Shown here one piece after another: positions 15,842 through 24,734 of a stretch of DNA of 64,000 nucleotides. The position numbers and the translations under genes are program-made. Below the pieces are notes generated by a model. That model ran no database searches and was not told where the DNA came from. It saw only the letters and a list, made by a program, of their open reading frames with translations. The DNA comes from Methanobacteriota archaeon. GTDB lineage: Archaea; Halobacteriota; Methanomicrobia; Methanomicrobiales; Methanoculleaceae. The stretch is from contig JAENYE010000002.1 in assembly GCA_016841955.1 (NCBI GenBank), forward strand, positions 1 to 64,000, read 5' to 3'. Numbering within the stretch: the first letter of the stretch is position 1; each line of letters opens with the position of its first letter.

Positions 15842-16999
15842 ATGAAGAGCCCTTTTCACATCATGATCATACCCACGCTCGGTTGTCCGTCCAAGTGCCA
15901 CTACTGCTGGAGTTCTGATGAAGGGTCTCCGAAGATGAGTATCGAGACGGTCCGGGAGATAGCGGAGTGGCTCAAAGACTACCAGTCCGACCAGGTCACC
16001 ATCACCTTCCACGGCGGAGAGCCGCTCCTCGCCGGTGCGGACTTTTACCGGCAGGCCCTCCCCATCCTCTCCGAGAGCCTGCACCACCTTTCACCGACGT
16101 TCGCCCTGCAGAGCAACCTCTGGAGGCTCACCCCGGAAATGGCTCAGATATTTGCAGAATACAATATTCCCATCGGCTCCAGCATCGACGGTCCCGAGGA
16201 GATCAACGACCTGCAGAGGGGGAAGGGCTATTTTGAAAAGACCATGCGGGGCTACGAGATCGCAAAAGCGAACGGACTTGAGGTCAGGTTTATCTGCACG
16301 TTCACCTGCAGGTCGGTCGAGCGTAAGGAGGAGATTTTCAACTTCTTCCTGCAGAGCGGGTTCCCACTCAAACTACACCCGGCGCTGCCGTCTCTCCGGA
16401 GCAATGACCCGAAAGAGTGGGCACTCGAGCCGGAGGCCTACGGGGAACTGCTGGTGTACCTCCTCGATAAGTACCTGGAGAACCTGGGCAGGATCGAGGT
16501 CATGAACATCAACGACCTCTGCAGGTGCATCTTTATCCGGCGCGGCACGGTCTGCACGTTCGTTGACTGCATGGGAACCACTCTTGCCGTCGGGCCGGAC
16601 GGGAGCATATACCCATGCTACCGCTTCGTCGGGATGCCTGAGTACGTGATGGGGAACGTCTACGACCGCCCCACACGCGACGACCTCGCCCGATCGGACG
16701 CCTGGAAGCTCATGCACGCGTTCAAGGAGTACGTCGACCGTGAATGCGGAGAATGTCCCCACATCAGGTACTGCCGGGGCGGATGCCCCTACAATGCGAT
16801 AGCGCCCACGAACGGCGAGATCAGGGGCGTCGATCCCCACTGCATCGCCTACAGGCGGATATTCGACGAGATCACCGACCGGCTGAACAACGAGATGTTC
16901 GGAGCCGCGGATATGGAGATGGGCGGGTTCGGCTCGCCGTTCGGGCGGAGGGAAAAGCCGGGGATCATGTCGATCCTGCAGACGATGGCGACGAAATAG
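15842..16999 (+). CDS. Radical SAM / SPASM enzyme, putative peptide modifier
   Basis: A 385-residue enzyme. The radical SAM cluster motif is CPSKCHYC with Cys15, Cys19 and Cys22, followed by TFHGGEPLLAG (the GGEP SAM-binding motif) near residue 58-68. The C-terminal third is a SPASM domain with many Cys: CTFVDCMG, GSIYPCYRF, CGECPHIRYCRGGCP and a last DPHC. This matches anaerobic sulfatase-maturase-like enzymes that modify peptides, and specifically resembles the methanogen group I know as TIGR04083. The precursor peptide is not certain; see the small frame at 15684. It has its own promoter near 15803-15815 and is followed 69 bases later by a DUF998 gene. Confidence 0.9.
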   Translation: MKSPFHIMIIPTLGCPSKCHYCWSSDEGSPKMSIETVREIAEWLKDYQSDQVTITFHGGEPLLAGADFYRQALPILSESLHHLSPTFALQSNLWRLTPEMAQIFAEYNIPIGSSIDGPEEINDLQRGKGYFEKTMRGYEIAKANGLEVRFICTFTCRSVERKEEIFNFFLQSGFPLKLHPALPSLRSNDPKEWALEPEAYGELLVYLLDKYLENLGRIEVMNINDLCRCIFIRRGTVCTFVDCMGTTLAVGPDGSIYPCYRFVGMPEYVMGNVYDRPTRDDLARSDAWKLMHAFKEYVDRECGECPHIRYCRGGCPYNAIAPTNGEIRGVDPHCIAYRRIFDEITDRLNNEMFGAADMEMGGFGSPFGRREKPGIMSILQTMATK

Positions 17000-17068
17000 G
17001 CGCCAGGACTCGCTGCGACGACCGGTCCTGTGCAGGAACCATAAAGGGGGAGAGCCTACTTCCCCGCC

Positions 17069-17581
17069 ATGCACGGAACGGATCTCGCGGACAACAACCG
17101 GACAGCTGCAGGGGTGCTGCTCTTCCTGCTCCCGGTCCAGTTTATGACCGCTCTCATGGCCGGTGCGGCCATAGCACCCGGCTACAGCATCAGCCGGAAT
17201 GCGATCAGCGATCTCGGCGTGATCGACGCGACGGCGTGGCTCTTCAACGCCTCCCGGATCATAGCGGGCCTCCTGAACATCATCGGCGGCTACTTACTCT
17301 ACCGCTCCTACGGCAAAGGCTGGATTCTTGCCGTCTTCGTCCTCGCGGGCATCGGGGCAATCGGTGCCGCAGTCTTTACGCTGGATATTCCCGGCACCCA
17401 TGGCCTCTTTGCGGTCGGCCTCGTCTTCCTCGTGACGCATGCCGCGAGCGATTTCGGCATCATGAACCTCTACGGCCCTATCGGCCATGGCGGGTCGGAG
17501 AGGATGATTGTGTATCCCGCATTGCTCTGGCTCACGGCGTTCGGGGGATATCTCATGGCGCCGCTTGCAGAGAAGCGGTGA
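17069..17581 (+). CDS. DUF998-family integral membrane protein
   Basis: A 170-residue protein with five or six predicted membrane helices (about 12-35, 48-78, 82-105, 110-130, 145-165). The family's N-terminal extracellular signature is present as SISRNAISDLGV at about residues 40-51. Function of DUF998 proteins is not known. It follows the radical SAM gene in the same direction. A GGGGGAG stretch lies ahead of the start, rather far away, and a TATA-like CCATAAAGG is nearby, so it may have a promoter of its own. Confidence 0.85.
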   Translation: MHGTDLADNNRTAAGVLLFLLPVQFMTALMAGAAIAPGYSISRNAISDLGVIDATAWLFNASRIIAGLLNIIGGYLLYRSYGKGWILAVFVLAGIGAIGAAVFTLDIPGTHGLFAVGLVFLVTHAASDFGIMNLYGPIGHGGSERMIVYPALLWLTAFGGYLMAPLAEKR

Positions 17582-17607
17582 GATGGACGAGCAGGACCCC
17601 AGCCCCG

Positions 17608-18414
17608 TCACTTCTTTCCCGTCGCCTTGAAAAACGTGTAGCAGAAGACCCCGTCCGGCCGAGAGGTGCGGTAGAGGTCCCCTATCCCCCGTTCCCAGTC
17701 TTCCCGGCTCATCATGCCCCGGTTCACCACATCGTCCCCGACGCCCTCGACCATGGCAGTGAAGGTCAGTCTCGTGAACCCTTCCACGAGGTCCGGCCGG
17801 GACGCGTCCACGTAGACCATCCGCGGAGAGACGCGGACGTCGCGGTATCCGGCGCCGGCGACGAGCGGGTAGAGTTCTCTCCCGATCAGGGCGTTGCCGC
17901 CCATCTCCCGCTGGAGGTCGACAAGGCACCCGACTGCCCGGCGGGCATGGGCGCTGTCCGGGTGGAAGTACGCCGAGCCGTGGTCCCCCTCGATCGCCGT
18001 GATCGTGCCGCCTTCCCTGAGAAGCGGGCGAAGGCGTTCGAGCGCGCGTCGGGGCTCCGCCAGGTGCTCGAGGACGAAACAGAGAAAGATGTGGTCGAAA
18101 CTCCCCGGCTCGTACCGGAGGTCGAAGATATCCCCGGCCTCGAACGTAACGTTCGTGATTCCCTCGCCAAGCACGCGCTGTTTTGCCTCCTCAAGCGAGG
18201 CTTCGGAGATGTCGACCGACGTGATCCGGGCTTTCGGGCTGTTGTGCGCGAGGATTATCGTCTGGGCGCCGGTGCCGCAGCCGGCCTCAAGCACCCGCGA
18301 CCCTGCCGGGTACCGGGTGTCGTCGTGGAGGAGCCCGGTCAGGGTCTGTGCCTGGTCGCTCAGCCGATCCGATTCCCGCTCTGTATACCCGTGGACATAC
18401 TTCCTGCCGCTCAT
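17608..18414 (-). CDS. Class I SAM-dependent methyltransferase
   Basis: A 268-residue protein with a complete Rossmann methyltransferase fold. Motif I VLEAGCGTGAQT is at about 41-52, the acidic end of strand 2 is in ITSVDIS, and motif post-II (VTFEAGDIFDL) and motif IV (FDHIFLCFVLEHL) follow. The N-terminal KYVHGYTERESDRLSDQA belongs to a subgroup often annotated as UbiE-like or tRNA-like methyltransferases without a proven substrate. Start: ATG at 18414 opens the conserved N-terminus; a GTG three codons upstream is an alternative. It is convergent with the DUF998 gene, 27 bases apart. Confidence 0.88.
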   Translation of the reverse strand: MSGRKYVHGYTERESDRLSDQAQTLTGLLHDDTRYPAGSRVLEAGCGTGAQTIILAHNSPKARITSVDISEASLEEAKQRVLGEGITNVTFEAGDIFDLRYEPGSFDHIFLCFVLEHLAEPRRALERLRPLLREGGTITAIEGDHGSAYFHPDSAHARRAVGCLVDLQREMGGNALIGRELYPLVAGAGYRDVRVSPRMVYVDASRPDLVEGFTRLTFTAMVEGVGDDVVNRGMMSREDWERGIGDLYRTSRPDGVFCYTFFKATGKK

Positions 18415-18722
18415 CCCCAACACGCCTGCAGGGATCTATAGCATAAGTCCGGTATTAAGGGCATCTGCGGTAGCCGGATGCCCCGGGGTCCGGGGTGCGG
18501 ATCCCTTCCGACCAGCCGGTGCCGGATCATGCTGCCTCTTCCGGAACGTTGCACGCCGGCCGTATCGTGATATCCGCAGCACGAGCCGGAAGGCAAAGCG
18601 TTTTCAGGAAGGAGAGCAGAGCCATTATATCCACAACAGTCCTGCGACGAGATCTCACGATAACCGGGAACGGGACAGGATGGGCCGAAGCAAAACCGGA
18701 TGTTACAGGGGTGTGAGCGGCC
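18415..18722. other. Intergenic region with promoter of the 7TM kinase
   Basis: No gene is seen. CATTATATCC at about 18623-18632 is a plausible TATA box for the kinase at 18723. GGGGTGTGAG just before the GTG start at 18723 can act as its ribosome-binding site. Confidence 0.45.
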
Positions 18723-20513
18723 GTGTCTGATATCTTCACGATTCTCTTTCCAATCCTGGTTGGTTTCTGCGTTATCTCGGCGCTCACCACCTATGGCCTC
18801 GGGACGTATGTTTTGGCACGGAACCCCTCATCGGCAGTCAACCGCCTCTTCCTCGCGGTAACGCTCTCAGCAACCTACTGGGCCCTGGGCGAATTCTTCA
18901 TCTGGCATTCGGCTGGCTATGACGGTTGCCTGTTCTGGCTGAAGGCCAGCTCGTTCTGGCCCCTGGTCGTCGCGCTCACCGTCCACTTCACGCTCGCCTT
19001 CACCGGCCACCCCCTCTCGAAGGAGAAGAAGCACGGTGTCCTCTTCGCCGCCCTGTACCTGCCCGCCCTGTTCTTTGCCCTGATCGGGCTCTCCACCGAT
19101 CTGATCTATACAGTAGCTTTCCAGCCCGGAACGGGGTACGTCTACCTGCCGGCATCCGCAAATCCGGTCTACGTGGCCGGGAGAGCCTATGCCGCCCTGG
19201 CGATGCTCTGGGCGGTATACGTCGCCATCTCGTCCTGGCGGAGCGCGCGCCCCGGGAGGGTCCGGCGCCAGAACCGGCTCGTCAGTATCGGCATCGCAAC
19301 CGTCGTCGGTTTCGGCGCTCTCTCCGGACTGGTCCTTCCGGCCTTCGGGATCTACACCGTAAATCTCGTCTTCATCGGGATCGTCGTATTCTCCCTCCTT
19401 ATCGCCTATGCCGTCCACAGACACGGGCTGTTTACCCTGAGCCCCCAGACGGCGGTCCCGGAGATCCTCAAGACGATGCCCGACGGTCTGGTCCTTGCCG
19501 ATATGGACGGCAGGATCATCACGGCAAACGCGTCGGCTGCGGAGGTCTTCGGCGTGGCCGAAGCGAACCTTCCCGGACAACCGGTCGGGAGGTTCATCCC
19601 CGATACGGCATATGCCTCGATCAGGGCCGCCGTCACGGAGCAGGGAAGGTTTTCGGATCTCGAGGCGGTGCCCAACGGCAGGGGAGGCAGCGTCGTCAGT
19701 ATCGCAGGAGCACTTGTCAGGGACCCGGATCGGGAGCCTGCCGGCATCGTCCTGATCATCAGGGACATCACCGGCCGGAAAGGGGCCGAAACAGCCCTCC
19801 GGACAGCCAACCAGAAGTTATCCCTCTTATCCCAGCTGACCTGCCACGACATCGGCAACGATGTCACAGCCCTTTCCTGGTACCTGAGCCTCCTTTCAGA
19901 GGACGGGATGCATCCTGACGGCGACGGGTATCTCTCCCGATCGGTCGAGGCCGTAGAGAAGATCAAGGAGCATCTCCAGTTCTCCCGCGAATACCAGATG
20001 ATCGGCGTGTACGAGCCGGTCTGGCAACCGCTCGAACCGATGATCGCCCACGCCGTCAGCGGCATTCCACATCCGGGGGTCGAGATCCCCGCCCGGGTCG
20101 CTCCGGTGGAGATCTATGCCGACCCGCTTTCACCGAAAGCCGTGTACAATTTGCTCGAGAACGCACTCCGGCACGGGGGAGGCGTCACCAGGGTCCGTAT
20201 AACAACCAATGAGCGGACCGACGGGACGCTCGTTGTGGCATTCGAGGACGACGGCGCAGGGGTCCGGGACGAGGAGAAGGAAAGGATTTTTAGCTACGGT
20301 TACGGAAAGAACACCGGTTTCGGGCTGGCCTTTTCCCGGGATATCCTCTCCGCAACCGATATCGGGATACGCGAGACCGGGACGGCGGGCACCGGGGCAC
20401 GGTTTGAGATCCTTGTCCCTCCTCGGGCATGGAGGCCGGTTGCAGGGGGAGAGTCAGGTCCAGGCCCGACGGATAGCCGGTGCCGGGGGCAGGAGACCGG
20501 CGAGGAAGGCTGA
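18723..20513 (+). CDS. Membrane histidine kinase: 7TM sensor, PAS, H-box, HATPase
   Basis: A 596-residue kinase starting at GTG. Seven hydrophobic helices at about 1-230 match the HisKA_7TM sensor (PF16927). One PAS domain lies at about 240-350, ending with the usual IIRDITGRK. The phosphoacceptor helix has LTCHDIGNDVTALSWYL, His about residue 375, and the ATPase domain at about 470-575 keeps the N-box (YNLLENALRHGG), DDGAGV and GFGLAFS motifs. The H-D-I-G-N box is shared with the kinases at 31160, 53076 and 59639, but the rest of the catalytic half is more distant. No response-regulator gene is nearby. The signal may be a membrane-soluble or membrane-state cue. Confidence 0.92.
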   Translation: MSDIFTILFPILVGFCVISALTTYGLGTYVLARNPSSAVNRLFLAVTLSATYWALGEFFIWHSAGYDGCLFWLKASSFWPLVVALTVHFTLAFTGHPLSKEKKHGVLFAALYLPALFFALIGLSTDLIYTVAFQPGTGYVYLPASANPVYVAGRAYAALAMLWAVYVAISSWRSARPGRVRRQNRLVSIGIATVVGFGALSGLVLPAFGIYTVNLVFIGIVVFSLLIAYAVHRHGLFTLSPQTAVPEILKTMPDGLVLADMDGRIITANASAAEVFGVAEANLPGQPVGRFIPDTAYASIRAAVTEQGRFSDLEAVPNGRGGSVVSIAGALVRDPDREPAGIVLIIRDITGRKGAETALRTANQKLSLLSQLTCHDIGNDVTALSWYLSLLSEDGMHPDGDGYLSRSVEAVEKIKEHLQFSREYQMIGVYEPVWQPLEPMIAHAVSGIPHPGVEIPARVAPVEIYADPLSPKAVYNLLENALRHGGGVTRVRITTNERTDGTLVVAFEDDGAGVRDEEKERIFSYGYGKNTGFGLAFSRDILSATDIGIRETGTAGTGARFEILVPPRAWRPVAGGESGPGPTDSRCRGQETGEEG

Positions 20514-20629
20514 ACGCAGGCAGGCGTGTGCGGGGACGTTCCCGCAGTCCATCCTCGAGGGCGAATCTCCCGTACGCGGCATCGTCTTCACACCCAGCCA
20601 TACTCCGGGCCGGACAGACGAACCGGCTC

Positions 20630-21151
20630 TTACGGCCGGATGACGTACTCTTCGATGAGCCTCCAGGACCCGTCCTCCGTCATGATCTCGTTGGTCCAGG
20701 TGATCGCACGCGGATCGGTCGCATCCCGGATGAAACGCAGGTTGACCGCCGGATCCCCCATGGACTCCATGATGAGCCGGTCACCTTCCAGCCTCCCCCT
20801 GAACATCATGGAGATGCCGTTGCTGTCGACGGCCATGCCCCGGTACTCCTCTGCCCTCGCATCCCATCCCGCAATCCAGTGAGCCTTCCAGGCAACCACC
20901 TTCTCTCCTGCGACAAACTGGTCCTGCTCGAACCTGCAGGAGCGCCAGAGGCCGTTTATTATCCACTCGCAGTCCGCCCTGCCTCTGGCCTCCATCTCGG
21001 GCGACCCGGGACCCATACCGCCTGCTTTCACCCTGCCCGTCCAGGTCCCGTTCGGGTGGAACCGGGCAAGCGCCTCGGTCTCAGGTCCGGGTTCGTGTAC
21101 TGTGGGCTCCCACCGGGCAGTCGTTCCCGCCGGTGTTTCTCTCTCGGTCAT
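20630..21151 (-). CDS. DUF1579-like protein
   Basis: A 173-residue soluble protein similar in pattern to DUF1579: RFHPNGTWTGRVKAGGMG at the start of the domain, then CEWIINGLWRSCRF, a W-rich middle (WKAHWIAGWDARAEEYRGM), and a closing strand pair ITWTNEIMTEDGSWRLIEEY. These are lipocalin/calycin-like barrels of unknown function. The ATG at 21151 was chosen because GGTGAT, a perfect part of the anti-16S sequence, lies 4 bases ahead; the ATG two codons upstream is possible. The longer frame back to 21331 has no coding character. Confidence 0.7.
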   Translation of the reverse strand: MTERETPAGTTARWEPTVHEPGPETEALARFHPNGTWTGRVKAGGMGPGSPEMEARGRADCEWIINGLWRSCRFEQDQFVAGEKVVAWKAHWIAGWDARAEEYRGMAVDSNGISMMFRGRLEGDRLIMESMGDPAVNLRFIRDATDPRAITWTNEIMTEDGSWRLIEEYVIRP

Positions 21152-21351
21152 TCGCATCACCGCCCGGAGACGGGAACGTCGGCCCATATAAAGATCTGCC
21201 CGGACCGCATGCCGCCGGAAGCGGTCACAGGAGAGTATCGAAGGGGGCTCAGGGCATGCGATCGCCACGCAGAAGAGGCTGCGGTCGACAACCGCGACCA
21301 CAAAGCACTTGGCGCTTCGCATGCCATCCATTTTACGGAGTCCAAGTCATT

Positions 21352-22446
21352 ATGAGCCAATCGACTTCCCGATGCGGACAGCAGCATCCCTATGCGCTTG
21401 AAGAGCTCGGCTGGACGGAAGAACACGATGCAGCATTCTCAAAGTACACCGGCCCGTATGTGCCGGGCCGCGTGGCCTGCCGGCAGAAAACCGTATGGGA
21501 CGTGCTCGTCGACGGCGGGTCCGTCACTGCCGGGATCTCCGGAGCACTGCGAAAACTCGGCCGCTTTCCCGCTGTGGGGGATTTTGTCGTATTACTCGAC
21601 CAGCCGGAGGCCGGCACCTCGACAATCGTTGATATCCTCCCGCAGAAGACCCGCTTTGCGCGGGGAACACCGGGACGCGAAGGCGCCGACCAGGTTATCG
21701 CGGCGAATATCGATACCGTCTTTATCGTCACGGCCACCGGCCGTGACCTCAACGCACGCCGGATCGAACGCTACCTAGCGGTCGCCCACGCATCCGGTGC
21801 CCGCCCGGTCATCGTGATCAACAAATCCGATCTGGCGGACGACCCCGCAACGCTCGCCGATGAGATCGTTTCGGTCTCTCCCGGCATACCGGTAATTCCA
21901 ATCAGCGCCGTGAGCGGGGAGGGAGTCGACCGGCTCGACCCGTATCTGTCGCCGCGAACAACGATCGCCCTCATCGGTTCATCGGGCGTCGGCAAGTCTA
22001 CCCTGATCAACCGGCTCATGGGCCGTCCGGTGCAGGACACCTCGGATATCCGGGACTACGACGGCAAAGGGCGGCACACCACGACCGTCCGCCAGCTCTT
22101 CATCCTCGCCGGCGGGGCGCTCATGATAGACAACCCCGGTCTGCGGGAGGTCGGCATTGGTAAGGCATCTGCCGGTATCGCCGATACGTTCCCCGAGATT
22201 CTCGAACTGGCAGAAGGCTGCAGGTTCTCAGACTGCCGGCACGAACAGGAGCCCGGCTGTGCGGTGCAGGCGGCCGTCGCGGCCGGAACTCTCTCTGCAG
22301 CACGGCTGGACAGTTTCCAACGGCTCATGCGGGAACTCGCATTCGAACGGGATAAAGCGGAAATCGGGCTTGTGCAGCTCGAGAAGAAACGCTGGAAAGG
22401 AATCGCAAAACTCGCAAAGGATCTTGAGAAGACAAGAGGGAAGTAA
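21352..22446 (+). CDS. rsgA: Ribosome small-subunit-dependent GTPase A
   Basis: A 364-residue circularly permuted GTPase of the YjeQ/RsgA family, which in bacteria checks late 30S maturation. An OB-fold N-terminus (about 30-100) is followed by the G-domain with the permuted order G4 (INKSDL) near 159, G1 (GSSGVGKSTLINRL) near 210, G3 (DNPGLREVG) near 260, then the zinc-binding C-terminal knuckle (CRFSDCRHEQEPGC). Archaea with this gene probably gained it from bacteria, and it is not universal among them. The ATG at 21352 follows GGAG by 11 bases; the longer frame upstream looks non-coding. Confidence 0.93.
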   Translation: MSQSTSRCGQQHPYALEELGWTEEHDAAFSKYTGPYVPGRVACRQKTVWDVLVDGGSVTAGISGALRKLGRFPAVGDFVVLLDQPEAGTSTIVDILPQKTRFARGTPGREGADQVIAANIDTVFIVTATGRDLNARRIERYLAVAHASGARPVIVINKSDLADDPATLADEIVSVSPGIPVIPISAVSGEGVDRLDPYLSPRTTIALIGSSGVGKSTLINRLMGRPVQDTSDIRDYDGKGRHTTTVRQLFILAGGALMIDNPGLREVGIGKASAGIADTFPEILELAEGCRFSDCRHEQEPGCAVQAAVAAGTLSAARLDSFQRLMRELAFERDKAEIGLVQLEKKRWKGIAKLAKDLEKTRGK

Positions 22447-22566
22447 CGGCTGTCCGGTGCAGCACCGCGACTGCAAACCGGCCCCGGCATCCCCGGCGGG
22501 AAAGGAGGTCCCGTCGGGAGAGGAAAGGGATCTGCACCGTGAAAAACCGCTTCCCAGGCAGGAAGG

Positions 22567-23316
22567 TCAGTCGTTCTTCCGCAGAATGAAGAACTCATAG
22601 CCGTACTCGTCGGCATGCTCCCGGTAGACGGCTATCTCCCGCTCGGCGAACTCAATTTGCGCTTCCGCCTCGGGATTGCCGGCAACTGCCGGCCGCAGGT
22701 CTTCTATCCGCTTGAGGACCGGCATATAGTAGTTCTCCCACCACGCGGATTTCGGGAGCGGGAAGGTCGCGACGACCTCGTAGCCGGCAGATGCTGCGAT
22801 CGCACAGGTCTCCGGAACGGTTTTGATATCCGGATAACAATCGTTCCAGAACGCCGCCGCCTCCGGCGAGGGATTTTCGGTGAACCACACGGCCTCTGTG
22901 AGGCAGAGATAGCCGCCCGGCCGGAGGAGCCGTTTCCACGAGGCCAGCCCCTTCGTAAACCCTATGATGAAGATCGAGCCTTCCGCCCAGAGGACGTCGA
23001 ACGATGCGTCGGGAAACGGCAGGTCGTCCATCGAGGCCCGGACCGTGGTGATCCGGTCGCCCACCCCGGCCGATGCCGCGCTCCGGGCAAGTTGATCGAG
23101 GAACGGCTGGTGTATGTCGGTGGCGGTGATACGGCAGCCGGGGCAGGTCCGGGCCAGTTCGACCGTCTGCATCCCGGCCCCGCACCCGATATCCAGGACC
23201 TCCGGCCGGGCCGGGAGGTCGGTCAGCATCGAAAAAGCTTTCCTCGTGCACGCGTTGCTTCCCGGCCCCTGGCGGGGCAGGCCCTCGTGCCTGGTAAAAA
23301 TGAAGGGTGTTTCCAT
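22567..23316 (-). CDS. Class I SAM-dependent methyltransferase
   Basis: A 249-residue methyltransferase. Motif I is EVLDIGCGAGMQTVELA at about 38-54, the acidic loop follows strand 2 (ITATDIHQPFL), and the motif IV region is FDVLWAEGSIFIIG. GLASWKRLLRPGGYLCLTEA is typical of UbiE/COQ5-like small-molecule methyltransferases. The substrate is unknown. The ATG at 23316 opens METPFIFTRHEG; it lacks a clear Shine-Dalgarno sequence, so the transcript may be leaderless or a further upstream start used. It is divergent from the M24 peptidase at 23450 and not closely similar to the methyltransferase at 17608. Confidence 0.88.
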   Translation of the reverse strand: METPFIFTRHEGLPRQGPGSNACTRKAFSMLTDLPARPEVLDIGCGAGMQTVELARTCPGCRITATDIHQPFLDQLARSAASAGVGDRITTVRASMDDLPFPDASFDVLWAEGSIFIIGFTKGLASWKRLLRPGGYLCLTEAVWFTENPSPEAAAFWNDCYPDIKTVPETCAIAASAGYEVVATFPLPKSAWWENYYMPVLKRIEDLRPAVAGNPEAEAQIEFAEREIAVYREHADEYGYEFFILRKND

Positions 23317-23449
23317 GACAGTAATGCGTCGTGCGATCCCATAAACCCGCAGGGCGACGGGAGGCAAGCGTTCCCGTGGATCCGCCGGCAAATACGGGGG
23401 AACAGAAGGCCCCGCCAGAGCTAAATACCACCACCGCCCAATAATCCGT

Positions 23450-24643
23450 ATGGAGCGAAAGACCCCCGCCTCAGAACTCCGGGACCGTATGGAACGGTTC
23501 CGGCTCCGTATGGACGCGGAGAGCCCCTCGTGGGAGTTCGCCGCAATCTTCGGGCGGACAAACCAGTTCTACTTCACCGGGACGATGCAGGACGGGGTTC
23601 TCCTGATCCCCCGCGACGATGAGGGCGTGCTCTGGGTGCGCCGGAGCCTTGAGAGGGCCGAGGACGAGTCGTCATTCGCCGACATCCGGCCGATGAAGAG
23701 TTTCCGCGACGCGGCAGCAGGGATGGGCGCATGCCCGGGAACGGTCCACGTAGAAGCGGAGACGGTGCCCCTCGCGCTGCTCGAACGGTTCCGGAAATAC
23801 TTCCCCTTCCGCGAGGTGAGACCGCTCGACGCACAGGCAGCGAAGGTCCGGTCGGAAAAGAGCGCCTACGAGATCGCGATCATGGAGCAGGCCGGCAGGA
23901 TTCACCGGCACGTGCTGGAAGACTGTGTCCCCGGGATGCTCCGGGAGGGGATGAGCGAGGCCGAACTGGGGGGCGAAGTCTTCTCCCTCATGGTCCGGGA
24001 AGGGCATCACGGCATCACCCGGTTCGGGATGTTCGGGACGGAAATGGTGCTGGGACAGCTCGGGTTCGGGGAGAACACCCTCTACCCGACCAGTTTCGAC
24101 GGGCCGGGCGGGTGTTACGGGATGGCCCCCGGCGCACCGGTGCTCGGCAGCCGTGACCGGACGCTCAGAGTAGGGGACCTGGTCTTCGTCGACTGCGGAT
24201 GCGGGGTGCAGGGCTACCACACCGACAAGACGGTGACGTATATGTTCGGGAGATCGCTCCCCGAGGAAGCGATAGAAGCCCATCGCCGGTGCGTGGAGGT
24301 CCAGAACGAGACGGCCTCGCTGCTGCGGCCGGGGGTCGCGCCCTCAGAGATCTACACGACGATACTCGACGGCTTAAGCCCCGGATTCCAGGAGAACTTC
24401 ATGGGGTTCGGGGACCGGCGGGCGCAGTTCCTGGGCCACGGCGTCGGCCTGCAGGTGGACGAGGTGCCGGTGATTGCCCGGGGCTTCGACGAGCCGCTCG
24501 ATGAAGGGATGGTGATCGCCCTCGAGCCCAAGAAGGGGATCCGGGGCGTCGGGATGGTCGGGATCGAGAACACCTTCGTGGTCACCCGCGGGGGCGGCCG
24601 GTGCATCACCGGGACGAACCCCGGGCTGATCCCGATTTATTGA
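23450..24643 (+). CDS. M24 family metallopeptidase (Xaa-Pro aminopeptidase/dipeptidase-like)
   Basis: A 397-residue cytosolic peptidase with the two-domain plan of creatinase/prolidase enzymes: a creatinase-like N-terminal domain (about 15-140) and a pita-bread catalytic domain (about 150-395). All five ligands of the dinuclear metal site can be placed: Asp in VFVDCGCG (about 246), Asp in YHTDKT (about 257), His in LGHGVG (about 330), Glu in IALEPKKG (about 358) and Glu in GIENTF (about 372). It probably removes residues next to proline. CTAAATACC about 30 bases upstream is a TATA-like promoter and suggests a very short leader. Confidence 0.93.
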   Translation: MERKTPASELRDRMERFRLRMDAESPSWEFAAIFGRTNQFYFTGTMQDGVLLIPRDDEGVLWVRRSLERAEDESSFADIRPMKSFRDAAAGMGACPGTVHVEAETVPLALLERFRKYFPFREVRPLDAQAAKVRSEKSAYEIAIMEQAGRIHRHVLEDCVPGMLREGMSEAELGGEVFSLMVREGHHGITRFGMFGTEMVLGQLGFGENTLYPTSFDGPGGCYGMAPGAPVLGSRDRTLRVGDLVFVDCGCGVQGYHTDKTVTYMFGRSLPEEAIEAHRRCVEVQNETASLLRPGVAPSEIYTTILDGLSPGFQENFMGFGDRRAQFLGHGVGLQVDEVPVIARGFDEPLDEGMVIALEPKKGIRGVGMVGIENTFVVTRGGGRCITGTNPGLIPIY

Positions 24644-24734
24644 GGGTGTGTAGCGGACTCTTCCGCAGATCACGCTCCTGCTCCTGTTTTTCTCCCGGAT
24701 CCGCCGCCTCCTGCCCCGGACGGCCGGCCCCCTC

